64,000 bases of DNA from Streptomyces beigongshangae (GCF_019710745.1 NZ_JAHKJW010000017.1:62001-126000), one strand, 5' to 3'. Shown: positions 52,830 through 60,697, numbered from the stretch's first letter. Notes: a model not told the origin generated them from the sequence alone. Numbers and translations: made by a program.

Positions 52830-53030
52830 GGCCTCCGGCCGGGACAGGCGGACGCACACCCGTACGCCAGCACGCCTGTGCGTACGTACACCGGCCGGAG
52901 CGCCCTGGCCCGCCCCGGTGCCCCGCCGCCCCGGTGCCCCGTCGGTCTGTCGGCCGTCCGTCCGCCGGAGGGAAGGGCGCCGGGCACCCGCCCCCCGGCA
53001 CCGGATTTCACTTTCCGGCTGGTCGCAGGC

Positions 53031-53036
53031 TAAAGT
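53031..53036 (+). promoter_or_regulatory. -10 box of the first tRNA-Ala
   Basis: TAAAGT lies 43 nt upstream of the mature 5' end; the -35 region is weak. Confidence 0.35.
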
Positions 53037-53078
53037 TCTTCTTGTCCGGCCGCCGAGAAAGCGACCGGCACACCGCAA

Positions 53079-53151
53079 GGGGCTATAGCTCAGTTGGTAG
53101 AGCGCCTGCATGGCATGCAGGAGGTCAGGAGTTCAATTCTCCTTAGCTCCA
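53079..53151 (+). tRNA. tRNA-Ala (anticodon GGC), copy 1
   Basis: A 73-nt cloverleaf: acceptor GGGGCTA/TAGCTCC, D arm GCTCAGTTGGTAGAGC, anticodon loop ATGGCAT with GGC, T arm with GAGTTCAATTCTC. No CCA is encoded. A terminator follows at 53162. An identical copy lies at 53975. Confidence 0.96.
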
Positions 53152-53161
53152 CAGTCCGAGG

Positions 53162-53191
53162 ATCCCGTCCCCTCCAGGGGGCGGGATTTTT
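53162..53191 (+). terminator. Terminator after tRNA-Ala copy 1
   Basis: ATCCCG-T-CCCCT-CC-AGGGG-G-CGGGAT with a following run of five T forms a standard intrinsic terminator, one of the few here with a U-run. Confidence 0.85.
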
Positions 53192-53454
53192 CGTTCCCCC
53201 ACCAGGGGGCGACCCGCGCTCGCCCGCCTTCGCCGCACTCTTCTCGATCCGGCTCGAGTGACTCTTGAGTGACTTGGGCCTCCGGGGCGTATACCTCTTC
53301 GGACACGCGACTGGTCTGCGTATCCGTGCCGGCCGCGACCGCCGCCACGGGGTCCGTGTCCACACTGGTACGAAGGCGTCGCTGACCGTATTGCTCCGAC
53401 CGTGGCAGAATCAAACGGCCGGAAGGGGGCGCGACCCGACGGGAGGGAGTGGCG
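53192..53454. promoter_or_regulatory. Upstream region of the small Cys-rich gene pair
   Basis: Direct repeats GAGTGACT (53266-53273 and 53277-53284) and a plausible CTGACC-18-CAGAAT promoter (53382-53411) precede the 60-residue gene. No other gene is supported. Confidence 0.35.
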
Positions 53455-53637
53455 ATGCCTGCGAGCATCCTCGGGGAGGTCGGCGACCTTCCCGGATCCG
53501 CGGTGACACGGGGCCCGTTCACCCGTCCCGATCACCTCGACCACCCTTCCCGCGGTTCGGCCCACGTCACCCAAGTCCTCGGGGACAGCGGAGGAGTTTC
53601 CTACGTGTGCACGGCCTGCGGCCACAGCTGGAGCTGA
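53455..53637 (+). CDS. 60-aa protein ending in a CxxCGHxW motif
   Basis: A 60-residue protein. The start MPASILGEVGDLPGSAV follows GGGAGGGA at 6 nt. The end VCTACGHSWS resembles half of a zinc ribbon or the conserved tail of transposon-independent small actinobacterial proteins. Only two cysteines are present, so it may bind zinc as a dimer or with the next gene's product. It is in an apparent operon with the 77-residue zinc-ribbon gene 3 bp downstream. Function unknown. Confidence 0.65.
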   Translation: MPASILGEVGDLPGSAVTRGPFTRPDHLDHPSRGSAHVTQVLGDSGGVSYVCTACGHSWS

Positions 53638-53640
53638 TCG

Positions 53641-53874
53641 ATGGGTGCACACAGGCGCAAGTGCGATTGGTGCGGCAGTGGTACGCCCATCGTCCGCGAC
53701 ATGGAGCCGGTCAACCACGAGTACCAGTACTGGTGCGAGGAATGCGCACGGGCGCTGATCATAAAAGGCGACCCCATCGAGACCTACCGCGAGCTGGAGG
53801 GGGAGCCGATCTACGGCCGGCTCCTCGACGAGCACTGCACGCTGAAGCGCTTCTACTCGTTCGCCACGGCCTGA
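53641..53874 (+). CDS. Small zinc-ribbon protein (77 aa)
   Basis: A 77-residue protein with four cysteines arranged as C8-x2-C11 and C32-x2-C35 (CDWC and CEEC), a typical zinc ribbon, followed by a helical region (IKGDPIETYRELEGEPIY). The start is 3 bp after the preceding stop, so translation is coupled. It may be a DNA- or protein-binding adaptor. It ends 100 bp before the second tRNA-Ala. Confidence 0.75.
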   Translation: MGAHRRKCDWCGSGTPIVRDMEPVNHEYQYWCEECARALIIKGDPIETYRELEGEPIYGRLLDEHCTLKRFYSFATA

Positions 53875-53906
53875 GCGCGGTGCCGTCGGCGGCGACCGGA
53901 AACGAT

Positions 53907-53936
53907 TTGGTGGAGCGCCGGGGGGACCGGTAATGT
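53907..53936 (+). promoter_or_regulatory. Promoter of the second tRNA-Ala
   Basis: TTGGTG (53907-53912), 18-nt spacer, TAATGT (53931-53936), placed about 32 nt before the mature tRNA end. Confidence 0.55.
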
Positions 53937-53974
53937 TGGCGTCGCCGCCGGGGAGACCCGGTGGGACACCGCAA

Positions 53975-54047
53975 GGGGCTATAGCTCAGTTGGTAGAGCG
54001 CCTGCATGGCATGCAGGAGGTCAGGAGTTCAATTCTCCTTAGCTCCA
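53975..54047 (+). tRNA. tRNA-Ala (anticodon GGC), copy 2
   Basis: Identical in sequence to the tRNA at 53079-53151, including the upstream ACACCGCAAG. It has its own promoter and terminator, so the two are independently transcribed duplicates rather than one precursor. Confidence 0.96.
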
Positions 54048-54056
54048 CAGCAGTCG

Positions 54057-54093
54057 AAAGAGCGGGCCATCCGGTCAGGATGGCCCGCTCTTT
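54057..54093. terminator. Terminator after tRNA-Ala copy 2
   Basis: AAAGAGCGGGCCATCC-GGTCA-GGATGGCCCGCTCTTT, a perfect 16-bp stem whose arms end in A and T runs, so it should work in both directions, also serving the convergent NuoF-like gene. Confidence 0.9.
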
Positions 54094-54190
54094 ACTTGTA
54101 CCTCCTGTGTACCTCCTGAGCCCTCGTCGACGCCCCGACGCCCCGACGTCCTGGCGGCCCGGAAGCCCGGGCCGCCGGGGCGCCGGCGGA

Positions 54191-55804
54191 TCAGCGTCCG
54201 CGTCCCAGCGCGCGACGGCCGCCCTCGCGCACGGCGGGCAGGTTCTGCCGGGGGGCCGCCGCGCGGGTGTCCTCCTCCAGGCGCAGGGCGAGCGCGGGAC
54301 AGCGGCGTACGGCCCGCAGCGCCTTCGCCTCCGCGTACCGGGGCACCGGCGCCTGGGCGACGGTCGGGAAGCCGTCCCCGCCCAGTTGGAAGACCTCCGG
54401 GAGGATGTCCGCGCACAGACCGTGCCCGCGGCACAGCGTCCAGTCCACGTAGATCTTCTGACGGCTGGCACCCTGCTCCTGCTCGGGCCGGCCGCCGGGG
54501 ATGCCGGTCGGCTGCTGACCGCCCTCGAAGAGCGGCAGCACACCCTCCACGGGCCGTCCGCAGCCGTTGCCCAGGACGTGCGCGGCCAGGTCGTCCGTGA
54601 ACGCCTTGATGGTCGACTCCAGGAACATCGCGGAGCCGTCCGGGTGCGAGCACGCGCCGCGCCGCTTCACGGCGTTGGCGACCTGCTTGAGCGCCTCCAG
54701 GGCGGCCGGGCCGCCGCCGTTGAGGATGTCCTCCATGCCGCGGGCCGCGGCCGGCAGTCCCAGGTAGCAGGGACCGCACTGCCCGGCGCTCTCCTCGGCC
54801 AGCCACTGGGCCACCCGCAGCGACTCGCCCAGCGGGCAGGTGTTCATGCTGATCGGCAGGATCGCGCCGGCGCCGAGCGCACCACCCACCGCGTCCAGGG
54901 AGTTGCGCGAGACGATCGCCTCGTTGACCGTCGCGGAGTCCAGCCACTTGCCGTGGTAGCCGCCGGTCAGCACGCCCTGCGGCACCGGCGGAGCACCGGC
55001 CAGCTGCAGGATGTAGCGCAGCGGCACACCGGTCGGGGCCTCGATCACCATGGGGCGGGCGACCGCACCGGAGACGGTGAGCATGACCGTGCCGGGCTCG
55101 TCGTACAGACCGGTGTTGCCGTAGCGTTCGGCGCCGATGCGGGCACCGATCGCCAGCTGGGCGAACGTCTCCGCGTTCGAGAGCAGGGTGGGGGCGCCGC
55201 CGACACCGTTCTGCGACGCGCTGGTCTTGCGGCCGGGCGGGATCGCGGGGCCGCCGTCGATGGAGCGGACCAGAGAGGCGGCCGCCCCGGTCACCATCCG
55301 CACGGGGTTGCGCTGCACCCGGGCGCGGATGGTCGCTCCGCGCCGGTTGGTCAGGCCGCGCTCGGCGAGCGCCGCCTCCATCGACCGCTGGGTGGACTCG
55401 CGGGTCACGCCGATGACCAGGGTGCGGGCGCCCAGGGCCTCCGCGACCAGCAGGGCGCCGTCCAGGATCAGGTGCGGGGCACGGTTGATCATCACCGTGT
55501 CCTTGCGGCAGGCGGGCTCGTCCTCGCTGCCGTTGACGACGACCACGGGCCGTACGCCCCGGCGGATCGCCGCCTCGGCGACCGACCGCAGCTTCTTGTG
55601 GAACGGGAAGCCCGCGCCGCCGCGGCCCTTCAGGTTGATCCGTTCGGAGAGCTGCGCGAGCTGCTCGCCGCCCATGGGCTCGAGAGGTCCGTGCACCTTC
55701 AGGTGCATGGGCAGGTCGAGTCTCTCGACGAGGTCGAAGCCGGAGGTGAGCTGGGGAAGACCCACCACGCGGACTTCGGGGACGTCGGGAAGGGCCTCGT
55801 TCAC
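54191..55804 (-). CDS. NuoF-like NADH dehydrogenase fused to a ferredoxin
   Basis: A 537-residue flavoprotein. Residues about 55-400 resemble NuoF: FMN loop KGRGGAGFP at 59-67, NGSEDEPACRKD at 91-102, and a cluster region with C343, C346 and C385. The usual first ligand is A340 (ESAGQCGPC instead of ESCGxCxPC), so the N3-type cluster lacks one cysteine. A C-terminal [3Fe-4S]-type ferredoxin has C458-x5-C464 and C502 in RRCPAL. It probably oxidises NAD(P)H and passes electrons to the co-transcribed cytochrome b. GTG 55804 overlaps the preceding stop by 1 nt (TAGTG). Confidence 0.85.
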   Translation of the reverse strand: MNEALPDVPEVRVVGLPQLTSGFDLVERLDLPMHLKVHGPLEPMGGEQLAQLSERINLKGRGGAGFPFHKKLRSVAEAAIRRGVRPVVVVNGSEDEPACRKDTVMINRAPHLILDGALLVAEALGARTLVIGVTRESTQRSMEAALAERGLTNRRGATIRARVQRNPVRMVTGAAASLVRSIDGGPAIPPGRKTSASQNGVGGAPTLLSNAETFAQLAIGARIGAERYGNTGLYDEPGTVMLTVSGAVARPMVIEAPTGVPLRYILQLAGAPPVPQGVLTGGYHGKWLDSATVNEAIVSRNSLDAVGGALGAGAILPISMNTCPLGESLRVAQWLAEESAGQCGPCYLGLPAAARGMEDILNGGGPAALEALKQVANAVKRRGACSHPDGSAMFLESTIKAFTDDLAAHVLGNGCGRPVEGVLPLFEGGQQPTGIPGGRPEQEQGASRQKIYVDWTLCRGHGLCADILPEVFQLGGDGFPTVAQAPVPRYAEAKALRAVRRCPALALRLEEDTRAAAPRQNLPAVREGGRRALGRGR

Positions 55805-57246
55805 TAAAAGCCTCCGGAAGGGGCGTTCCAGGGTTCGCCGTTGCGCGGTGCCTCGTAGGAACCGGGCAGCGTTTCAGTGGCGGGACCGCTGTTGTACGTG
55901 TCGTTCGGGTTGTACGTACCGAAGGGGTCGTTCGTCTCACCGGTGTTGTACACATCACTTCCGCCGTACGGGGCGCCCGCGGGGGGAGGGGTGTCGTACG
56001 AGACGGCCTGGAAGGTTCCGGTGTCGGAGACGGGCTGGAAGGTCCCGGTGTCGTAGTTCGGCGTCTGCGCGGGGCGCGGCGGGGCCTCGTAGAGCGGCGG
56101 CGACGGGGACGGCCAGCGGGGGCCGCCGTCGACGCGCGGCACCGCCTCCGTGGGCTGCATGTCCAGCGGGACCTGCATGGGCCGGGTCGGGTCGACGTCC
56201 AGCGGGTCCTGCGCGCGCGGGCTGGCCGTGGCCCGGTAGGCGGCCGCGAAGCCGCCGGTGTCGGTGAGCGACCCGGTGTCGGTGAAGGAGCCCGTACCCG
56301 TGAGGGATCCCGTACCCGTGAGGGATCCCGTACCCGCGAAGGAGCCCGTACCGGCGAGGGACCCCGTACCGGCGAGGGACCCCGTACCGGCGAGGGATCC
56401 CGTACCGGCGAAGGAGCCCGTGTCCTGCCGGTCGGAGCCTCGTGCGAGGTCGGGGAAGCCGGGCCGGCCGCCGCCCTTGCCGCCACCCCTGCCGCCGCCC
56501 TGCGTGGCTTCGGCGGCGCGGCGCCCGGGCGGCTCCTCGCGGAACGACCTGGTGGTGCCGCCGTTGTCGAGCAGGGCCAGGACGCGCCTGGAGAACTTGC
56601 GCTTGAACGACAGCGGAGCCGTCCGCAGGCCCAGGGCGGCGATGACGGCGACCAGGGCGAGGCTGTAGAGGATCACGAAGACCGGCTTCGCCTCGCGGCC
56701 CGCGAAGAGGCCGTGGATCAGGGCCGAGCACCAGGCGGGGTAGGCCAGCATGTGCACCGCGCGCCAGCGGGCGGCGACCTGCACGGGGGACGCGAACGCG
56801 CTGCGCAGGGCGCCGGTGAGGGCGGTGAAGACCATCAGGAGGCCGGCCAGGGTGCCGAACCCGATGAGTCCGGCCGTGCCGCTGACGCCGAGGCCGAAGG
56901 GGACGACGGCCGCGATCGCCGAGGTGTGGTCGAGCGCGAGCTTGACCGAGACGTGCAGCAGCAGGAAGCCGACCGAACTCACCGCGGTCGTCCGGTGCAC
57001 GGCCTGGGCGATCAGGCGCTGACGGGTGTTGAGGAAGACCCGGTCGGTGGCGACGAGCCCCCAGAGCACCGAGAGGGTGAGGGCGACCAGCGACAGGACG
57101 CCCGCACCGAAGTTGAGGAAGTCCCTGAGTCCGTCACCTCCGAACACGACGACGAGGGGTATGAGCAGCAGGACGGCAGCCATCGCCCCGCCCTGGACCG
57201 AGCGGCTCGGCCGGGTGAGCGTGCTGTTGTTGCGGCGAGAGTTCAT
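55804..57246 (-). CDS. Cytochrome b561/ferric-reductase-like membrane protein
   Basis: A 480-residue protein, starting at ATG 57246 (MNSRRNNSTL), with GGAG 9 nt upstream; a longer reading from 57306 is not supported. About six membrane helices (residues about 22-210) carry four histidines in two pairs, H84/H98 and H165/H178, the pattern of a bis-heme cytochrome b. The remainder, 220-480, is a cytoplasmic low-complexity tail with TGSLAG/TGSF repeats and TGTFQ units, likely disordered. Its stop overlaps the GTG of the NuoF-ferredoxin gene, so the two should form one electron-transfer complex, probably NAD(P)H to heme to a quinone or external acceptor. Confidence 0.85.
   Translation of the reverse strand: MNSRRNNSTLTRPSRSVQGGAMAAVLLLIPLVVVFGGDGLRDFLNFGAGVLSLVALTLSVLWGLVATDRVFLNTRQRLIAQAVHRTTAVSSVGFLLLHVSVKLALDHTSAIAAVVPFGLGVSGTAGLIGFGTLAGLLMVFTALTGALRSAFASPVQVAARWRAVHMLAYPAWCSALIHGLFAGREAKPVFVILYSLALVAVIAALGLRTAPLSFKRKFSRRVLALLDNGGTTRSFREEPPGRRAAEATQGGGRGGGKGGGRPGFPDLARGSDRQDTGSFAGTGSLAGTGSLAGTGSLAGTGSFAGTGSLTGTGSLTGTGSFTDTGSLTDTGGFAAAYRATASPRAQDPLDVDPTRPMQVPLDMQPTEAVPRVDGGPRWPSPSPPLYEAPPRPAQTPNYDTGTFQPVSDTGTFQAVSYDTPPPAGAPYGGSDVYNTGETNDPFGTYNPNDTYNSGPATETLPGSYEAPRNGEPWNAPSGGF
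56262..56425 (-). repeat. 18-bp in-frame repeats in the cytochrome b tail
   Basis: About nine consecutive 18-bp units, plus-strand type GTACCGGCGAGGGATCCC with variants, encode TGS-L/F-A/T-G hexapeptides. Copies are close to identical and in frame. Confidence 0.85.
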
Positions 57247-57448
57247 GGGGGCAACTCCGAACAGTTCGGGAAAGCGGTCCCGCTGCCGCACTCTAGGTCC
57301 AGCCATACCGAGGAGTACGAGGTTTGAGTTATATCGCTGTTATCAAAGGGCGGTGCGGGAACTGTGATGTCCCTTAGCGGCCCTTACGCGAAGTAACCTT
57401 CGGCCTCCGTCCGGCTTTCGCCGACCGAGTGCGGGAGCGAGCGGGAGC

Positions 57449-57461
57449 GGCACTCAGTGCC
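57449..57461. promoter_or_regulatory. Short palindrome upstream of the leuS leader
   Basis: GGCACT-C-AGTGCC is a 6+1+6 palindrome, 45 nt upstream of the leader -10 box; possible operator. Confidence 0.3.
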
Positions 57462-57505
57462 GGAGCGTAGCCGAAAGCGCGTCGCGGGCCGCTCGGCCGC
57501 TGCGG

Positions 57506-57517
57506 TATCGTGGCGCT
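57506..57517 (+). promoter_or_regulatory. Leaderless promoter of the leuS leader
   Basis: TATCGT (57506-57511) followed by 6 nt (GGCGCT) and then the leader-peptide ATG; no ribosome binding site is present. Confidence 0.55.
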
Positions 57518-57556
57518 ATGCGTGCCGTACGCCTTCTGCTTAGCGAGCCGCGCTGA
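57518..57556 (+). CDS. leuL: leuS leader peptide MRAVRLLLSEPR
   Basis: A 12-codon ORF encoding M-R-A-V-R-L-L-L-S-E-P-R and stop TGA. Three consecutive leucine codons (CTT CTG CTT) include two of the CTT type, which is rare in Streptomyces. It directly precedes a hairpin-plus-U-run terminator and leuS, the arrangement of a classical amino-acid attenuator. The ATG is 6 nt after a TATCGT box and lacks a ribosome binding site, so it is probably translated from a leaderless mRNA. The gene symbol follows the convention for leu leaders. Confidence 0.8.
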   Translation: MRAVRLLLSEPR

Positions 57557-57599
57557 TCACTCCCGGTCGCCGGAGAACCGCGACCGGTATCAGCGCGGC
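57547..57599 (+). promoter_or_regulatory. Attenuator stems in the leuS leader
   Basis: GCCGCGCTGAT (57547-57557) pairs with ATCAGCGCGGC (57589-57599), an 11-bp stem that includes the leader stop codon. Inside it CCGGTCGC (57563-57570) pairs with GCGACCGG (57580-57587). A ribosome finishing the leader peptide would open the outer stem; one stalled at the leucine codons would leave more of it free. Confidence 0.65.
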
Positions 57600-57601
57600 G
57601 T

Positions 57602-57625
57602 CCCCTCCTGTGCGAGGGGTTTTTT
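57602..57625 (+). terminator. Intrinsic terminator (attenuator) ahead of leuS
   Basis: CCCCTC-CTGTGC-GAGGGG followed by six T forms an intrinsic terminator, unusual in this genome for its U-run. It lies 47 nt upstream of the leuS ATG and must be read through for leuS expression. Confidence 0.85.
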
Positions 57626-57672
57626 CATTTCCCGAGCCGCTGGCAGAGACGATCGATGGAGCTTTGAGGATC

Positions 57673-60570
57673 ATGAGCGAGACGAACACCGCTGCCGCCT
57701 CCGAGGTGGCCGCGCCGCACCGCTACACCGCCGCCATGGCCGAGCAGATCGAGGCACGCTGGCAGGACGCCTGGGACGCCGACGGCACCTATGCGGCGCC
57801 CAACCCGACGGGTGACCTGGCCGGGGACCCCGAGCTGGCCGCCCGGCCCAAGAAGTTCATCATGGACATGTTCCCGTACCCGTCCGGTGCGGGCCTGCAC
57901 GTCGGCCACCCGCTGGGCTACATCGCCACCGATGTGTACGCCCGCTACCAGCGCATGACCGGCCACAACGTCCTGCACACCCTGGGCTTCGACGCCTTCG
58001 GCCTGCCCGCCGAGCAGTACGCCGTGCAGACCGGCACGCACCCGCGGGTGTCCACCGAGGCCAACATCGCCAACATGAAGTCCCAGCTGCGCCGTCTGGG
58101 CCTGGGCCACGACAGGCGCCGGTCCTTCGCGACGATCGACCCGGACTACTACAAGTGGACCCAGTGGATCTTCCTGCAGATCTTCGACTCCTGGTACGAC
58201 CAGGAGGCCGGCCGGGCCCGCCCGATCGCCGAGCTGGTGGCGCTGTTCGAGAGCGGTGAGCGCCCGGTGCCCGGCGGGCGCCCCTGGAGTGAGCTGTCCC
58301 ACACCGAGCGCGCCGACGTCCTGGGCGACTTCCGCCTGGCGTACGCCTCCGAGGCGCCCGTCAACTGGTGCCCTGGCCTGGGCACCGTCCTGGCGAACGA
58401 GGAGGTGACCGCGGACGGCCGCTCCGAGCGCGGCAACTTCCCCGTCTTCAAGGCCAAGCTGCGCCAGTGGAACATGCGGATCACCGCGTACGCGGACCGC
58501 CTGCTGGACGACCTGGACGGCCTGGACTGGCCCGAGGCCATCAAGCTGCAGCAGCGCAACTGGATCGGCCGCTCCGAGGGCGCCCGCGTCGACTTCCCGG
58601 TGGCGGACGGCGAGGCGATCGCGGTCTTCACCACGCGCCCCGACACCCTGTTCGGCGCGACCTACATGGTGCTGGCCCCCGAGCACCCGCTGGTCGGGAA
58701 GTTCACCCCGGCCGCCTGGCCCGAGGGCACCCACGACGTCTGGACCGGTGGCCACGCCACGCCGTCCGAGGCCGTCGCCGCCTACCGCGCCCAGGCCGCC
58801 TCGAAGTCGGACGTCGAGCGCCAGGCCGAGGCCAAGGACAAGACGGGCGTCTTCATCGGCGCGTACGCGACCAACCCGGTCAACGGCGAACAGGTCCCCG
58901 TCTTCATCGCCGACTACGTCCTGATGGGCTACGGCACCGGCGCGATCATGGCGGTCCCTGCGGGCGACCAGCGCGACTTCGAGTTCGCGCGCGCCTTCGA
59001 GCTGCCGATCCGCTGCGTGGTCGAACCCACCGACGACCGCGGCACCGACACGTCCACGTGGGAGAACGCCTTCGCGTCGTACGACGCGAAGATCATCAAC
59101 TCCTCGAACGACGCCGTCTCGCTGGACGGCCTGGGCGTCCCCGAGGCCAAGGCGCGCATCACCGAGTGGCTGGAGCGCGAGGGCTTCGGCCACGGCACCG
59201 TCAATTTCCGGCTGCGCGACTGGCTGTTCAGCCGCCAGCGCTACTGGGGCGAGCCCTTCCCGATCGTCTACGACGAGGACGGCGTCGCCCACCCGCTGCC
59301 CGAGTCGATGCTGCCACTGGAGCTGCCGGAGGTCGAGGACTACTCGCCGCGCACCTTCGACCCGGACGACGCGAACACGTCCCCCGAGACCCCGCTGTCC
59401 CGCAACGAGGACTGGGTGAACGTCACGCTGGACCTGGGCGACGGCCGCGGCCCGCGCGCGTACCGCCGCGAGACCAACACCATGCCCAACTGGGCGGGCT
59501 CCTGCTGGTACGAGCTGCGCTACCTGGACCCGCACAACTCCGCGAAGCTGGTCGACCCGGAGGTCGAGCAGTACTGGATGGGCCCGCGCGAGGGGCAGCC
59601 GCACGGCGGCGTCGACCTGTACGTCGGCGGCGCCGAACACGCCGTGCTGCACCTGCTGTACGCGCGCTTCTGGTCCAAGGTGCTGTTCGACCTGGGCCAC
59701 GTCTCCTCGGCGGAGCCGTTCCACAAGCTGTTCAACCAGGGCATGATCCAGGCGTACGTGTACCGCGACAGCCGCGGCATCGCCGTACCGGCCGCCGAGG
59801 TGGAGGAGCGCGACGGCGCCTACTACCACCAGGGCGAGAAGGTCTCCCGGCTGCTGGGCAAGATGGGCAAGTCCCTGAAGAACGCGGTCACCCCGGACGA
59901 GATCTGCGCCGAGTACGGGGCGGACACCCTGCGCCTGTACGAGATGGCGATGGGCCCCCTGGACGTGTCGCGGCCGTGGGACACGCGCGCGGTGGTGGGC
60001 CAGTTCCGGCTGCTGCAGCGGCTGTGGCGCAACGTGATCGACGAGACCACGGGCGAGGTCACCGTCGTCGACGTCGCGGACCCCGAGGGCGGTGACATCG
60101 ACGTGGACACGCTGCGGGCCCTGCACAAGGCGATCGACGGTGTGCGCCAGGACCTGGAGGGCCTGCGCTTCAACACCGCCATCGCCAAGGTCACCGAGCT
60201 GAACAACCACCTGACCAAGACGGGCCGTCCGGTCCCGCGGACGGTGGCCGAGTCGCTGGTGCTGATGGTCGCGCCGCTGGCCCCGCACATCGCCGAGGAG
60301 CTGTGGCGCAGGCTGGGCCACACCGACTCGGTCGTCCACCGGGACTTCCCGGTCGCCGACCCGGCGTACGTCGTGGACGAGGCCGTGACCTGCGTCGTGC
60401 AGATCAAGGGCAAGGTCAAGGCGCGTCTGGAGGTCTCCCCGTCGATCTCGGACGAGGAGCTGGAGAAGGTGGCGCTGGCCGACGACAAGGTGGTCGCGGC
60501 GCTGGGCGGGTCGGCCGTCCGCAAGGTGATCGTGCGGGCGCCGAAGCTGGTGAACATCGTTCCGGCGTAG
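57673..60570 (+). CDS. leuS: Leucyl-tRNA synthetase
   Basis: A 965-residue class I synthetase that charges tRNA-Leu. HVGH at 76-79 is the HIGH motif (in YPSGAGLHVGHPLGY). The CP1 editing domain includes TTRPDTLFGATYMVLAPEHP, and KMGKS at 730-734 replaces KMSKS, a variant I recall in actinobacterial LeuRS. The C-terminal anticodon-binding and KAKVRARLEV-like extension are present. I chose ATG 57673; longer readings would run through the terminator stem. GGAG lies 10 nt upstream. Expression should be controlled by the leucine leader peptide. Confidence 0.96.
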   Translation: MSETNTAAASEVAAPHRYTAAMAEQIEARWQDAWDADGTYAAPNPTGDLAGDPELAARPKKFIMDMFPYPSGAGLHVGHPLGYIATDVYARYQRMTGHNVLHTLGFDAFGLPAEQYAVQTGTHPRVSTEANIANMKSQLRRLGLGHDRRRSFATIDPDYYKWTQWIFLQIFDSWYDQEAGRARPIAELVALFESGERPVPGGRPWSELSHTERADVLGDFRLAYASEAPVNWCPGLGTVLANEEVTADGRSERGNFPVFKAKLRQWNMRITAYADRLLDDLDGLDWPEAIKLQQRNWIGRSEGARVDFPVADGEAIAVFTTRPDTLFGATYMVLAPEHPLVGKFTPAAWPEGTHDVWTGGHATPSEAVAAYRAQAASKSDVERQAEAKDKTGVFIGAYATNPVNGEQVPVFIADYVLMGYGTGAIMAVPAGDQRDFEFARAFELPIRCVVEPTDDRGTDTSTWENAFASYDAKIINSSNDAVSLDGLGVPEAKARITEWLEREGFGHGTVNFRLRDWLFSRQRYWGEPFPIVYDEDGVAHPLPESMLPLELPEVEDYSPRTFDPDDANTSPETPLSRNEDWVNVTLDLGDGRGPRAYRRETNTMPNWAGSCWYELRYLDPHNSAKLVDPEVEQYWMGPREGQPHGGVDLYVGGAEHAVLHLLYARFWSKVLFDLGHVSSAEPFHKLFNQGMIQAYVYRDSRGIAVPAAEVEERDGAYYHQGEKVSRLLGKMGKSLKNAVTPDEICAEYGADTLRLYEMAMGPLDVSRPWDTRAVVGQFRLLQRLWRNVIDETTGEVTVVDVADPEGGDIDVDTLRALHKAIDGVRQDLEGLRFNTAIAKVTELNNHLTKTGRPVPRTVAESLVLMVAPLAPHIAEELWRRLGHTDSVVHRDFPVADPAYVVDEAVTCVVQIKGKVKARLEVSPSISDEELEKVALADDKVVAALGGSAVRKVIVRAPKLVNIVPA

Positions 60571-60626
60571 GTGCAGGTGCAGGTGCAGGTGCAGGTGCAG
60601 GCGCAGATGTAGGCGTAGGCGAGGCG
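60570..60626 (+). repeat. GTGCAG microsatellite just after leuS
   Basis: Five GTGCAG hexamers, then GCGCAG and GTAGGC-type variants, follow the leuS stop codon. No function is apparent. Confidence 0.6.
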
Positions 60627-60656
60627 ACGGCGACCGGGTCGGGGTAGTCCCCTACG

Positions 60657-60697
60657 GGCAGGTTGGGGGTTCCGCAGGAACCCTCGGCCTGCCTTTT
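60657..60697 (+). terminator. Terminator of leuS
   Basis: GGCAGG and GGGTTCC pair with GGAACCC and CCTGCC, followed by TTTT. It separates leuS from the downstream coiled-coil gene. Confidence 0.85.

Noticed and set aside
53079..54047. tRNA-Ala copies as att sites of an integrated element
   Set aside because: Only 0.9 kb between them with normal-GC small genes and no integrase; full tRNAs with separate terminators.
57625..60339. A 904-residue minus-strand reading opposite leuS
   Set aside because: Antisense of an obvious synthetase with no ribosome binding site or domain.
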